DNA of 28,313 nt from Halovivax sp. Its GTDB lineage: Archaea > Halobacteriota > Halobacteria > Halobacteriales > Natrialbaceae. The notes beneath the pieces were generated by a model that was not told the DNA's origin, did no database searches, and saw nothing but the letters and a program-made list of their open reading frames with translations. How positions within the stretch are numbered: position 1 is the first letter of the stretch; every line of letters begins with the position of its first letter. Below are positions 1 through 7,532 of this stretch, one piece after another. The position numbers and the translations under genes are program-made. Location: NCBI GenBank assembly GCA_007119345.1, contig SKPV01000134.1, forward strand, positions 1-28,313, in the 5' to 3' direction.

Positions 1-470
1 ACTGGGACCGGACGGACGACTGCACGTCGGTCCCACACGTCGCGCTGGAGCACCTCGGCCGAGGGCTGCTGTTCGAGACCTATCGCGAGGGTCGGCGGTA
101 CCGCTGGCGGATCGTCCTCGGGAGCGCGGCGCCCGTGGGCGACTTCTTCGACGCGCTCGCCGACGAGGTCGGCGCCTGCGCCGGGATGGAAGTCCTGCGG
201 TTGACCGAGCTCGATCCGGAAGGGAAGCGGGTTGACGGCGACGTCGGTGACGACGAGAAGCTGCCGGCCGAACAGCGCGTGGCCCTCAGCGCGGCGGTCG
301 AGCACGGGTACTACGAAACACCGCGGGAGATCGACCTCGACGAACTCGCCAACGAACTCGACATTCCGCGGTCGACGCTCTCCTACCGGCTCAGACGGGC
401 CGAGGCAGCGCTGGCGACGTCGTTCGTCGAACGCGTTGACGCGCTGGACGTGATCGCGCCCGCCGAGTGA
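1..470 (+). CDS. HTH_10 family transcriptional regulator (Bat-like), 5'-truncated by window edge
   Basis: The reading frame is already open at base 3 and ends at TGA 468-470, so only the C-terminal ~155 residues are present. The last ~60 residues contain a run of the type LPAEQRVALSAAVEHGYYE followed by ELANELDIPRSTLSYRLRRAE. This is the hallmark of the HTH_10 domain found in haloarchaeal bacterio-opsin-activator-like regulators. The upstream part (RGLLFETYREG, RWRIVLGS) fits the small sensor-like N-terminal domain of such proteins. A GTG at 135 is internal and not the start. It lies 137 bp upstream of, and in the same direction as, a metal-efflux ATPase, so it may control that gene; this is inferred from position only. 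The ligand is unknown. Confidence 0.88.
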   Translation, partial: WDRTDDCTSVPHVALEHLGRGLLFETYREGRRYRWRIVLGSAAPVGDFFDALADEVGACAGMEVLRLTELDPEGKRVDGDVGDDEKLPAEQRVALSAAVEHGYYETPREIDLDELANELDIPRSTLSYRLRRAEAALATSFVERVDALDVIAPAE

Positions 471-503
471 CCGGGCCGGCCGCACTCGATCACCCGGCGG
501 TCG

Positions 504-550
504 CGATCGAACCGAAAGGGGTTGCCTCGATCGAACCGGAATTGGTTGCC
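504..550 (+). repeat. 23-bp direct repeat pair, 24-bp period, upstream of the metal ATPase
   Basis: Two copies, 504-526 and 528-550, share CGATCGAACCG and GGTTGCC ends and differ at 3 of 23 positions. They lie between the HTH_10 gene and the ATPase start. They could be tandem binding sites or a chance local duplication; the sequence alone does not decide. Confidence 0.65.
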
Positions 551-555
551 GCGAG

Positions 556-569
556 TTGGCGTGCGCCAA
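556..569. promoter_or_regulatory. Perfect inverted repeat TTGGCG-TG-CGCCAA, candidate operator
   Basis: A perfect 6+2+6 dyad lies 37 bp upstream of the ATPase ATG at 607 and directly after the 23-bp direct repeats. That is a typical place for a dimeric regulator to act in a haloarchaeal promoter. Metal-dependent control is inferred from the downstream gene. No convincing TATA box is visible; the closest is GCGTATCC around 575-582. Confidence 0.55.
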
Positions 570-606
570 ACAAGGCGTATCCCCGCCGGCCCACTACTGC
601 CAACCG

Positions 607-3210
607 ATGAGCGAGCCCTCCGGAGACGAGCCGTCGGGCGGCGCCCGCACGCTCGAGTTGCGGATCCCTGGGATGGACTGTTCGACCTGCGCCGAGAAGG
701 TCGAGCGCAGCGTCGAGACACTCCAGGGGATCGACCGCGTCGAGCCGCGGGTGACGAGCGGCCGCCTTACCGTCGAGTACGACCCGACGGCAGTCGACGA
801 GGCGGCGGTCCGCGACCGCGTCGAAGCGGCGGGCTACGAAGTCGAGGCGACCGCGCGGGAACTCTCCTTCGCGGTTCCGGACATGGACTGCGCGTCCTGC
901 GCGTCGAAAGTCGAGAACTCGCTGACCGAGACGCCCGGCGTCGAGTCCGTCGAGACGCGACCGACCTCGGGCCGCGTGACGACGACGCTGGCGAGCGGCA
1001 CCGACGCCGAGGACGTGCGGGCAGCCATCGAGGGCGCGGGGTACGACGCCTCGCCGATCGCGGACGATCGAGCCGGCATCGACGAGTCGCGGGCCGTCTG
1101 GCGAACGATGCGAGCCGCGGGCACCGCCCTCGGTGCGGTATTCGTCGTCGCGGGGATGGTCCTGCAGTTCCTCGCACCGGAGGCGAATCCGGCGCTGTTC
1201 GAGATCCTCGGGCGCACGTACGAGCTCTCGCAGGTTCTCTACGTGCTGGCGGCCGGGGTCGCCGGCGCGCCGATCGTCCGGAACGGCTACTACTCGGCCC
1301 GCAACCGGAGCCTGGACATCGACTTCCTGATGAGCGCCGGCATCCTCGCGTCGGTGGCGGCCCACCATCCGTTCGAGGGCGCGATGCTCGCGGTGCTGTT
1401 CTCGATCGCCCAGCTGTTAGAGCGGTTCTCGATGGACCGGGCGCGGGATTCGCTGCGCGAACTGATGGCGCTCTCGCCGGAGACGGCGCGCGTTCGGCGC
1501 GATGACGGCGAGGAGGAGACCGTCCCGGTCGGCGCCCTGGCGGTCGGGGACGTGACGATCGTCAAGCCCGGGGAGAAGGTGCCCGCCGACGGCGTCGTCC
1601 GCGAGGGCGAGAGCGCGATCGACCAGTCGCCGATCACCGGCGAGAGCGTGCCGGTCGACAAGACGCCCGGAGACGAGGTGTACGCGGGGACGATCCTCGA
1701 GGCGGGCTACCTCGAGGTCGAGGTGACCAGTCCCGCCGACGAGTCGACGATCGCGCGGATCGTCCGGCTCGTCGAGGACGCCGAACGCGAGAAGACCGAG
1801 CGCGAACAGTTCGTCGACCGGTTCGCGAGCGTCTACACGCCCATCGTGGTGGCGCTGGCAGTGGCGGTGGCGACCCTGCCGCCGCTGCTGGCCGGCTGGT
1901 CCTGGAACACCTGGTTCCTCCGGGGGTTGACGCTGCTGGTGATCGCCTGCCCCTGCGCGTTCGTCATCAGCACGCCCGTCAGCGTGGTGTCGGGGATCAC
2001 GAGCGGGGCGCGCAACGGCGTCCTCATCAAGGGCGGACGCCACCTGGAGGCGGTGGGCGAGAGCGACGTCCTCGCGATCGACAAGACCGGAACGCTGACC
2101 GCGGGTGAGCTGTCGGTGACGGACGTGGTCGCGCTCGACGGCGCGACCGAGGACGATCTGCTCCGACGGGCCGCCGCCGTCGAGCGGCGCAGCGAGCACC
2201 CGATCGGCGCGGCGATCGTCGTCGCGGCGAAGGAGCGGAATCTGGACGCCGACGAATCGGGGGCGGACGACCCCGCAGTGGACGATTTCGAGGCGCTAGC
2301 CGGCCGCGGGGTCCGCGCCGAGATCGAGAGCACGACGCACTACGTCGGGAACCCGAGCTTCATCCGGGCGGAGAGTGGGCTCGACCTCGGTCATCGCCAC
2401 GTCACCGACGGCGGGTCGGACCTGGCCGCCACCGAGCCGCGGTGTCCCGCCGACGACTGCGTCGACGTCCTCTCGGACGTCGTCCAGCGGCTGGAGGCCG
2501 ACGGGAAGAGCGTCGTACTCGTGGCCACCGACGAACGCTTGCTGGGTGCGATCGGCGTCGCCGACCGCGTCCGCCCGGAGGCCGCGTGGGCGGTCTCCCG
2601 GCTGCAGGATCAGGGCGTGCGCGTGGTGATGCTCACCGGCGACAACGAGGGGACGGCACGGGCCATCGCCGAGGAGGTCGGTGTCGACGAGTACCACGCG
2701 GAGTTGCTGCCCGAGGAGAAGCTCGAGCGCATCCGCGAACTGGAAGCACGATACGGCACCGACGAGGACCCCGCCCACGTCGCGATGGTCGGGGACGGCA
2801 TCAACGACGCGCCCGCGCTCGCGACGGCGACCGTGGGAATCGCGATGGGCGCCGCCGGCACCGACACCGCGCTCGAGACGGCCGACGTGGCGCTGATGGG
2901 CGACGACCTCGCGAAGCTGCCCTACCTCTACCGGCTCTCCGGGGGTGCCAACGGCGTGATCCGCCAGAACATCTACTCCAGCCTGGCCGTCAAGGCGGTG
3001 CTCGCGGCCGGCGCGCCGTTCGGCATCGTCACGGTCATCCACGCGGTCGTGATCGGTGACATGGGCATGAGTCTGGCCGTGACGGGCAACGCGATGCGGC
3101 TGGCGGGCGTCGAACCGGACTCGCCCCCCGAAGCGGAGACGTCGCTCGAGCCGAGTTCGACGACCGAACCGAGTTCGTCGGCCGACCCGACGGCGACGGG
3201 AGCGCGCTGA
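607..3210 (+). CDS. Heavy-metal P-type ATPase, P1B-2 (Zn2+/Cd2+/Pb2+ efflux) type
   Basis: An 867-residue membrane pump expected to export soft divalent metals using ATP. Two N-terminal HMA domains carry CSTC (residues 25-28) and CASC (95-98). The core has TGES (344-347), the membrane CPC site (448-450), DKTGT with phosphorylated D492, the SEHP motif (H531), and GDGINDAP starting at 729. The last membrane helices have K796 after RQNIYSSLAV and D818 in GDMGMSLAVTGNAMRL. This Lys/Asp pair is the P1B-2 (ZntA-like) signature; Cu pumps differ here. A Cys pair (C613, C618) sits in an insertion in the nucleotide-binding domain. The ATG at 607 is preferred because the upstream in-frame TTG at 556 lies within the palindrome. 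The C-terminal tail is Ser/Glu/Pro-rich. The HTH_10 gene upstream may be its regulator. Confidence 0.95.
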   Translation: MSEPSGDEPSGGARTLELRIPGMDCSTCAEKVERSVETLQGIDRVEPRVTSGRLTVEYDPTAVDEAAVRDRVEAAGYEVEATARELSFAVPDMDCASCASKVENSLTETPGVESVETRPTSGRVTTTLASGTDAEDVRAAIEGAGYDASPIADDRAGIDESRAVWRTMRAAGTALGAVFVVAGMVLQFLAPEANPALFEILGRTYELSQVLYVLAAGVAGAPIVRNGYYSARNRSLDIDFLMSAGILASVAAHHPFEGAMLAVLFSIAQLLERFSMDRARDSLRELMALSPETARVRRDDGEEETVPVGALAVGDVTIVKPGEKVPADGVVREGESAIDQSPITGESVPVDKTPGDEVYAGTILEAGYLEVEVTSPADESTIARIVRLVEDAEREKTEREQFVDRFASVYTPIVVALAVAVATLPPLLAGWSWNTWFLRGLTLLVIACPCAFVISTPVSVVSGITSGARNGVLIKGGRHLEAVGESDVLAIDKTGTLTAGELSVTDVVALDGATEDDLLRRAAAVERRSEHPIGAAIVVAAKERNLDADESGADDPAVDDFEALAGRGVRAEIESTTHYVGNPSFIRAESGLDLGHRHVTDGGSDLAATEPRCPADDCVDVLSDVVQRLEADGKSVVLVATDERLLGAIGVADRVRPEAAWAVSRLQDQGVRVVMLTGDNEGTARAIAEEVGVDEYHAELLPEEKLERIRELEARYGTDEDPAHVAMVGDGINDAPALATATVGIAMGAAGTDTALETADVALMGDDLAKLPYLYRLSGGANGVIRQNIYSSLAVKAVLAAGAPFGIVTVIHAVVIGDMGMSLAVTGNAMRLAGVEPDSPPEAETSLEPSSTTEPSSSADPTATGAR

Positions 3211-3279
3211 ACGGATCGGCGAAAGCGGTGAGCCCGGGAGAGCGCTGAACGGATCCGCGAAAGTACCGAGCCCGGGAGC
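3204..3279 (+). repeat. 38-bp imperfect tandem duplication spanning the ATPase stop codon
   Basis: Copy 1 (3204-3241) and copy 2 (3242-3279) match at 32 of 38 positions. Both begin GCGCTGAACGGATC and contain GAGCCCGGGA. The stop codon TGA (3208-3210) lies in copy 1 and its duplicate in copy 2. The block fills most of the 90-bp gap between the convergent ATPase and MFS genes. Confidence 0.75.
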
Positions 3280-3300
3280 GACGCCGGCCGCCCGACACCA

Positions 3301-4518
3301 TCACCCCCGCGGGACCAGCGTCGAGAGGGCGATGGCGACGGCCACGAGTCCCGCCAGTAGGAAGAACACCTCGTCGAAGAATCCGCGGTCCGCGATGGCG
3401 CCCGCGACGGTCGGGCTGGCCGCCCCGATCAGCATGTAGACCGTGCGGAGAAAGCCGAGCCCCGTCCCTTGCATGTCGTCGGGTAGCGCGGCCGTCAGGT
3501 AGGGCATCGTCATCACCGTCAGCCCGAGGAGCGCGCTCGAGAACGCCGTCGCCAGGACGACCGCGGGAAGCGTCGAAACGACGGGGAGTGCGGCGAGACC
3601 CAGCGCTGCGATCCCCAGGACGACCGCCGCGGTCCGGGGGAGACCGAACCGGTCGTAGGCGGCGCCGGAGACCGGCTGGACGACGATCCCCAGCGCGAAG
3701 AACAGGCCGAACAGAGTCGTCGCGGCCGGGTAGGAGAGGCCCTTGACCTCGATGAGGTAGGTGGGATAGAATCCGGTGTAGGCCTGCCACACGGAGAAGC
3801 CGAGCACCTGGACGGCCGTGACCAGAACGATCGTCGGGCGGCCCACGCTCGAGAGCACGTACCGTGCCGTTTCGAACGAGAGGGAGTCCACGGCGCTGGT
3901 CGGCGCCGACGTCCGCGCCGGGAGGACGATCCAGAGGGAGACCGAGACGAGTACGAACAGCGGTACGGCGAAGCCGAAGCCCAGCTGCCAGGCAAAGGTC
4001 GCGGCCAGCAACCCGGCGAACGGCGGCAGGATCACGTTGCCGACCTCGCCGGCCGCGAGGGTGACGCCGACCGCCGCGCCGTCGTTCTCGGGATAGATGC
4101 CCGAGAGCGCGGTGTACCGGGCGACGCCGTAGAGGGCCGTCCCGAGTCCGAACAGCGCCGTCGCGCCGAACAGGACGGAGACGGAGCCGGCGGTCGCGAC
4201 GAGCGCGATCGTTCCCGTCGAGATCGCCGTGCTGATCCAGAGGATCCGTCCCTCGCCGATCCGATCCGCGAGGACGCCACCGGGCAGCTGACCGACGGCG
4301 TAGGCCACCCAGAGTACCGACAGGAGGAGCCCTGCGGTCGTGAGGTCGAGGTCGTACGCGCGGCGCAGTTCCGGCAGGAGCGCCGGGTAGACGAGCCGGA
4401 GACCGATCGAGAGGAACCAGCCCACGGCGACCGCCGCGAGGATCGGGCCGCGGCCCTCGGTCCGAAGCGCACCCAATCCGGCCACGAGGTCCGCGACGTA
4501 GCTCGACCAGCGGTTCAC
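3301..4518 (-). CDS. Major facilitator superfamily (MFS) transporter
   Basis: A polytopic membrane protein with about 12 predicted helices. The MFS loop 2-3 motif is visible as GGVLADRIGEGR, and the opening helix ends in LRLVYPALLPELRRAY. This looks like a sugar-phosphate/drug-type MFS permease; the substrate cannot be told. The GTG at 4518 (MNRWSSYVADL) is chosen, giving 405 residues: a TATA-like TTTGATAC lies about 28-35 nt upstream, and the only ATG further out (4599) lies inside a tandem-repeat array and would add 27 residues that do not look like a conserved domain. The longer form starting at 4599 (432 residues) remains possible. It is transcribed in the same direction as the DUF457 gene upstream, 161 bp away across the repeat array. 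Confidence 0.9.
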   Translation of the reverse strand: MNRWSSYVADLVAGLGALRTEGRGPILAAVAVGWFLSIGLRLVYPALLPELRRAYDLDLTTAGLLLSVLWVAYAVGQLPGGVLADRIGEGRILWISTAISTGTIALVATAGSVSVLFGATALFGLGTALYGVARYTALSGIYPENDGAAVGVTLAAGEVGNVILPPFAGLLAATFAWQLGFGFAVPLFVLVSVSLWIVLPARTSAPTSAVDSLSFETARYVLSSVGRPTIVLVTAVQVLGFSVWQAYTGFYPTYLIEVKGLSYPAATTLFGLFFALGIVVQPVSGAAYDRFGLPRTAAVVLGIAALGLAALPVVSTLPAVVLATAFSSALLGLTVMTMPYLTAALPDDMQGTGLGFLRTVYMLIGAASPTVAGAIADRGFFDEVFFLLAGLVAVAIALSTLVPRG

Positions 4519-4571
4519 CGATCGATCGATTCGACTCGGCAGCGTATCAAACCTCGCGTGGCGGTCGGTTG

Positions 4572-4687
4572 GGCCGGCTTTCGGCGCTACGCTCGCCATC
4601 GACCGCCTTTCGACGCTACGCTCGCCATCGACCGCCTTTCGACGCTACGCTCGCGATGGACCGGCTTTCGGCGCTACGCTCACCACT
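4572..4687 (-). repeat. Four-copy 29-bp tandem repeat array
   Basis: Units run 4572-4600, 4601-4629, 4630-4658 and 4659-4687. On the plus strand each contains CTTTCGRCGCTACGCTC. Units 2 and 3 are nearly identical; units 1 and 4 differ by a few bases. Unit 4 contains the stop codon of the DUF457 gene (4680-4682), and unit 1 contains the outermost possible ATG of the MFS gene (4597-4599). The array has no coding signal of its own. Confidence 0.85.
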
Positions 4688-5210
4688 CACCGAGTCGTCG
4701 ACGGGCGCCACGCAGTCCCGGCGTCCCGTCTGAGAGCCAGACGCCGACGGCGACGAGCACGATCGCCGCCTCGAGCCAGAGCGTGGTCACGTCGACGCCG
4801 GCGACCGTTCCAAGCGGTTTGACGCCCGTGTACGGGGGCATCTCCGTGATCGGCCAGAGGAGGAACCCGAGCTCGTCGAAGTCGCCGGCGATCACGTGCC
4901 ACGGAACGTCTGCCGCGATGTGAGAGAGGTACCCGACCGCGAAGGCGACGCCGAGTATGCGGCCGTCGAACCGGATCGCGAGAAGCCAGACCGCCACGAC
5001 CAACGGCACGGCGAACAACAGCGAGTGGCCGATCGTCCGGCCGACCGGGACGACCCCCCACGCGGCCAGGGGCTTGTCGATCAGATCCGGCAGGGCCGCT
5101 CCGAAGACCGCGACGGCGGCGGGGGCTGGTGCAGGCGGCTCCCCGCGGTAGAACCGCGCGTACGCCGACCAGCAGAGGTATCCCACGAAGAGGTGGACGA
5201 CCGGTTGCAC
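4680..5210 (-). CDS. DUF457/YdjM-type membrane-bound metal-dependent hydrolase
   Basis: A 176-residue membrane protein with 4-5 hydrophobic segments and the conserved polar residues of the DUF457 (YdjM/LexA-regulated, putative inner-membrane hydrolase) family: H6 in the N-terminal segment, ALPDLIDKP (D42, D45), GRTIGHSLL (H62), and LSHIAADVPWH (H97, D101). The His/Asp set suggests a membrane-embedded metal site; the substrate is unknown. The start at 5210 is supported by a TATA-like CTATTTTAG 23-31 nt upstream. The stop codon lies in the last unit of the tandem array. The genes on either side do not explain its role. Confidence 0.85.
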   Translation of the reverse strand: MQPVVHLFVGYLCWSAYARFYRGEPPAPAPAAVAVFGAALPDLIDKPLAAWGVVPVGRTIGHSLLFAVPLVVAVWLLAIRFDGRILGVAFAVGYLSHIAADVPWHVIAGDFDELGFLLWPITEMPPYTGVKPLGTVAGVDVTTLWLEAAIVLVAVGVWLSDGTPGLRGARRRLGEW

Positions 5211-5232
5211 GGTCTGACCCTGGACTTCGACG

Positions 5233-5241
5233 CTAAAATAG
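5233..5241 (-). promoter_or_regulatory. TATA element (CTATTTTAG) of the DUF457 gene
   Basis: An A/T-rich element in otherwise GC-rich DNA, 23-31 nt before the ATG at 5210, at the spacing expected for a leaderless haloarchaeal transcript. Confidence 0.55.
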
Positions 5242-5376
5242 TCCGGGGACCTGACACCGCATTCGACGTCTCAAAGCGGTGGAAACGACGAGCGGGCAAC
5301 CCGCGATAGCTCCGCATCCACCTCACGATGTTTCGCCGTCTGGCGGTCCGAAAGGAACGAAATCGAGAGCCGAGTC

Positions 5377-6405
5377 CTACTCCTGGGACTGCGCCGCGTC
5401 GATCCAATCCTCGGCGCGATCCTCCGAAATCTCCGCGGCCGAGGCGATCGTGTGAGCCTCCGCGGCGGCGAGGTCGTCGACGGTATCGATTCCGGCCCTG
5501 GCGAGGCGCTCTGCGTACGTCGAGCCGACGCCCTCCAGCGCCTGGAGGTTCTTTTGGGCGGCGCCGTGGTCGGCCACTTGTTCGATCGCGTCGGTGGTTT
5601 CGGCGGCCACGTCTTCGGTCGCGTCGGTGGTTTCGGCCGCCATTTCTTCGGTCGCGTCGGTGGTTTCGGCCGCCATCCCTTCGGTCGCGTCGGCGACTTC
5701 GGCGGTCACGTCTTCGGTCGCGTCGGCGGTTTCGACGGCCACCCTTCTGGTGCCGCGCTGAACCGTGTCCGAAACCTCGTGGGTTCCCTGCTGGGCCGTC
5801 TCGGCCATCTCTTCGACGTTCTGGATGCCCTCGATGGTCAGTTCTTCGGCCTCTTGCTGGCTCTCGAGGGTCGACGTGACCGACTCCACGAGCACGGATC
5901 GCTGCTGATCGGACAGATCCGCTATCGTCTCGCGGAACTCGGCCTCGAACTCGTCCCACCCCTCCTGCTGGGTTCGTTCGAACTCCGCGAACTGCCGATC
6001 GATCGACGCGCGGACGTCGAAGTCGTCCGCGTCGAGGGCCACCTCCAGCGCGTCGAACTGCGCGTGTAGCAATCGCTGAAACAGGGCGGCACCCCGTTCG
6101 AACTGCGTGTTCAGCAGCTGTTGGGTTCGACGCGTGCTCTCCTCGAACTGGGCGTCGACCGTCTCCCTGAACTCCTCGTCCTCGATACTCTCCTCGACCG
6201 CATCGAGCTGAGCGTCGGCGGTCTGTCGGGCGAGTTCGCTTCCCTGGCGCTGGGCACTACGTTGCATCGTGAGCGCGCTGTGCATCACGCTCTCGGCCGC
6301 GTTCTGCTGGAATTCGAGACCCTGTTCGAACAGTTCCTGGCCGTGCTTGATCGACTCGCGTTGCATCTCGAACATCGCTTCGACGGGGTTCGTTGTGTTG
6401 GGCAT
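5377..6405 (-). CDS. Phasin-like coiled-coil protein with 11-residue repeats and C-terminal HhH domain
   Basis: A 342-residue, very acidic, Gln/Glu/Ala-rich soluble protein. Residues 7-210 are long amphipathic helix (for example EAMFEMQRESIKHGQELFEQ), resembling phasins and other surface-coating coiled-coil proteins. Residues 222-276 are five consecutive 11-residue units of the form MAAETTDATED, LEA-protein-like. Residues 287-336 form a helix-hairpin-helix motif (LEGVGSTYAERLARAGIDTV) like those that bind nucleic acid or mediate protein contacts. The start at 6405 (MPNTTNPVEAMF) is preferred; the 28 codons further upstream are Arg/Thr-rich and do not resemble the protein. A palindrome and T-rich element lie 77-98 nt upstream. 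A role on PHA granules, nucleoid or membrane is only inferred; the family is not certain. Confidence 0.8.
   Translation of the reverse strand: MPNTTNPVEAMFEMQRESIKHGQELFEQGLEFQQNAAESVMHSALTMQRSAQRQGSELARQTADAQLDAVEESIEDEEFRETVDAQFEESTRRTQQLLNTQFERGAALFQRLLHAQFDALEVALDADDFDVRASIDRQFAEFERTQQEGWDEFEAEFRETIADLSDQQRSVLVESVTSTLESQQEAEELTIEGIQNVEEMAETAQQGTHEVSDTVQRGTRRVAVETADATEDVTAEVADATEGMAAETTDATEEMAAETTDATEDVAAETTDAIEQVADHGAAQKNLQALEGVGSTYAERLARAGIDTVDDLAAAEAHTIASAAEISEDRAEDWIDAAQSQE
5578..5742 (-). repeat. Five tandem 33-bp coding repeats (11-residue units)
   Basis: These encode residues 222-276 of the phasin-like protein: VAVETADATED, VTAEVADATEG, MAAETTDATEE, MAAETTDATED, VAAETTDAIEQ. Units 3 and 4 are nearly identical at DNA level, so copy number could change by slippage or recombination. 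Confidence 0.9.
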
Positions 6406-6489
6406 GGGAATCGAAGCCGAACGCGAAGCACACGTCGGGGCTCGCGTCGGTATCGCAGTCGTACGCGCGCCACGTGGACGGAAAAACAT

Positions 6490-6503
6490 TTCACCGATGT
6501 GAA
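6490..6503. promoter_or_regulatory. Inverted repeat TTCAC-CGAT-GTGAA, candidate operator of the phasin-like gene
   Basis: A perfect 5+4+5 dyad, 85-98 bp upstream of the minus-strand start at 6405. On the minus strand it runs straight into ATGTTTTTCC (about 6481-6489), the best TATA-like stretch here. A leader of about 50 nt would follow, so this promoter may not be leaderless. Confidence 0.45.
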
Positions 6504-6840
6504 TGAACTATCAGCATACTCTATCGGATGATATCGTCGGTTCCACACCTCGAATCCGTGCAGCGAGGGCCCTTCGAGCCGCCGAGAGAGGCCGCACGAT
6601 TTTCGCGCCTCGTAGCGCCCACGCCAGTCAAGACAGTCTGTCGATAGGTCGACCGGATGGTGCGCGCGGTCGCTCGCGTATCCGGCGAAAGCCCTCTCGT
6701 TTGGCGGACCGAGCCGACAGGTCTCGGGGCACGGAAGTGGGTCGGCCGAAGGTACCCGAACCATTTTGGAATCGCTGTTATGGGCTTCTGCCCGTACTGT
6801 TCGAACGCAGAGGCGATACTCAAGGGGATCGTCTCTCACT

Positions 6841-6871
6841 CCCCCTTCCACCGCCCCCTTCCACCACCCCC
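6841..6871 (-). repeat. Three G5 tracts with 13-bp period (minus strand)
   Basis: C5 runs at 6841-6845, 6854-6858 and 6867-6871 are separated by TTCCACC-type spacers, giving a GGGGGYGGTGGAA repeat on the minus strand. The block lies 65-95 bp beyond the stop codon of the AlkA-type gene, on the transcript side. It could form a G-rich structure or affect termination; only the pattern is seen. Confidence 0.6.
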
Positions 6872-6935
6872 TACCCGTTCGACGAATCGACCGCAGAGCG
6901 ATCCGCCCGCTCCGATCCCGGGCGCCGGTCGGCGC

Positions 6936-7532
6936 TCAGTCGTCGGCCTCGTACTCCGCCCAGATGTAGCGCGTGGCGTAGCTGCGATACGGACGCCACG
7001 GCTCGGCGATCTCGCGCATCTCGGCCCGGGACAGCTCCGCGCCGTCGTTGTACAGTCGTTCGATCCCGCGGCGAACTGCCAGATCGCCCAGCGGCAGGAC
7101 GTCGGGTCGCTGGAGCACGAACATGAGGTACATTCGTGCGGTCCACTCGCCGACGCCTTTGATCCGCGTGAGTTCCTCGACCACCTCCCGGTTCGTCGCG
7201 TCGGCGAGCCCCTCGCGGGTGAGATCTCGCTCGCGGAACGCCTCGGCGACGTTGCGAAGGTAGTCGACCTTCGTCCGGGAGAGGCCGGCGTCGAGGAGCG
7301 TCCCACGACCGGCGGCGAGGACGGTCTCGGGACGGACGTCTCCGCCGAGCGCGGCGAACGTCCGCTCGCGAACGGCAGCGGCGCTGGCCGTCGAGAGCTG
7401 CTGGTTGATGATCGAGACGCAGAGTCGCTCGAACTCGTCGACCTCCGGCCGGAGGGGGTGGGGCTCTCGCCTGTCGATCACCGGCGCCAGGACGGGATCT
7501 CGTCGGAGGACGGTTTCGGGGTCTGGGGCCAT
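6936..7532 (-). CDS. DNA-3-methyladenine glycosylase, AlkA-type (HhH-GPD)
   Basis: A 198-residue base-excision repair enzyme expected to cut the N-glycosidic bond of alkylated purines. The HhH-GPD core is clear: LCVSIINQQLSTASA (residues 38-52), the hairpin TRIKGVGEWTARMYLMF (122-138), and the catalytic Asp D150 in VLPLGDLAVRRGI. There is no C-terminal Fe-S Cys cluster, which argues against the EndoIII/MutY branch. The length suits the compact archaeal AlkA-like group, lacking the N-terminal TBP-like domain of E. coli AlkA. The ATG at 7532 is chosen since codons upstream are Arg/Ser/Pro-rich and unlike the family; a weak TATA-like ATCTTTTCTA lies 25-33 nt before it. Confidence 0.92.
   Translation of the reverse strand: MAPDPETVLRRDPVLAPVIDRREPHPLRPEVDEFERLCVSIINQQLSTASAAAVRERTFAALGGDVRPETVLAAGRGTLLDAGLSRTKVDYLRNVAEAFRERDLTREGLADATNREVVEELTRIKGVGEWTARMYLMFVLQRPDVLPLGDLAVRRGIERLYNDGAELSRAEMREIAEPWRPYRSYATRYIWAEYEADD

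Larger units (their letters stand above)
6406..6935. other. 530-bp intergenic region
   Basis: This lies between the start of the phasin-like gene and the end of the AlkA-type gene, both on the minus strand. It holds the TTCAC palindrome with a T-rich promoter element (6482-6503) and three evenly spaced C5 tracts (6841-6871). The open frames here are Arg/Ser-rich on both strands and unlike haloarchaeal proteins. I see no supported gene. Confidence 0.6.

Noticed and set aside
556..606. Possible longer ATPase start at a TTG (556)
   Set aside because: It adds 17 residues unlike the family, and the codon lies inside the TTGGCG...CGCCAA palindrome; the ATG at 607 fits the first HMA domain.
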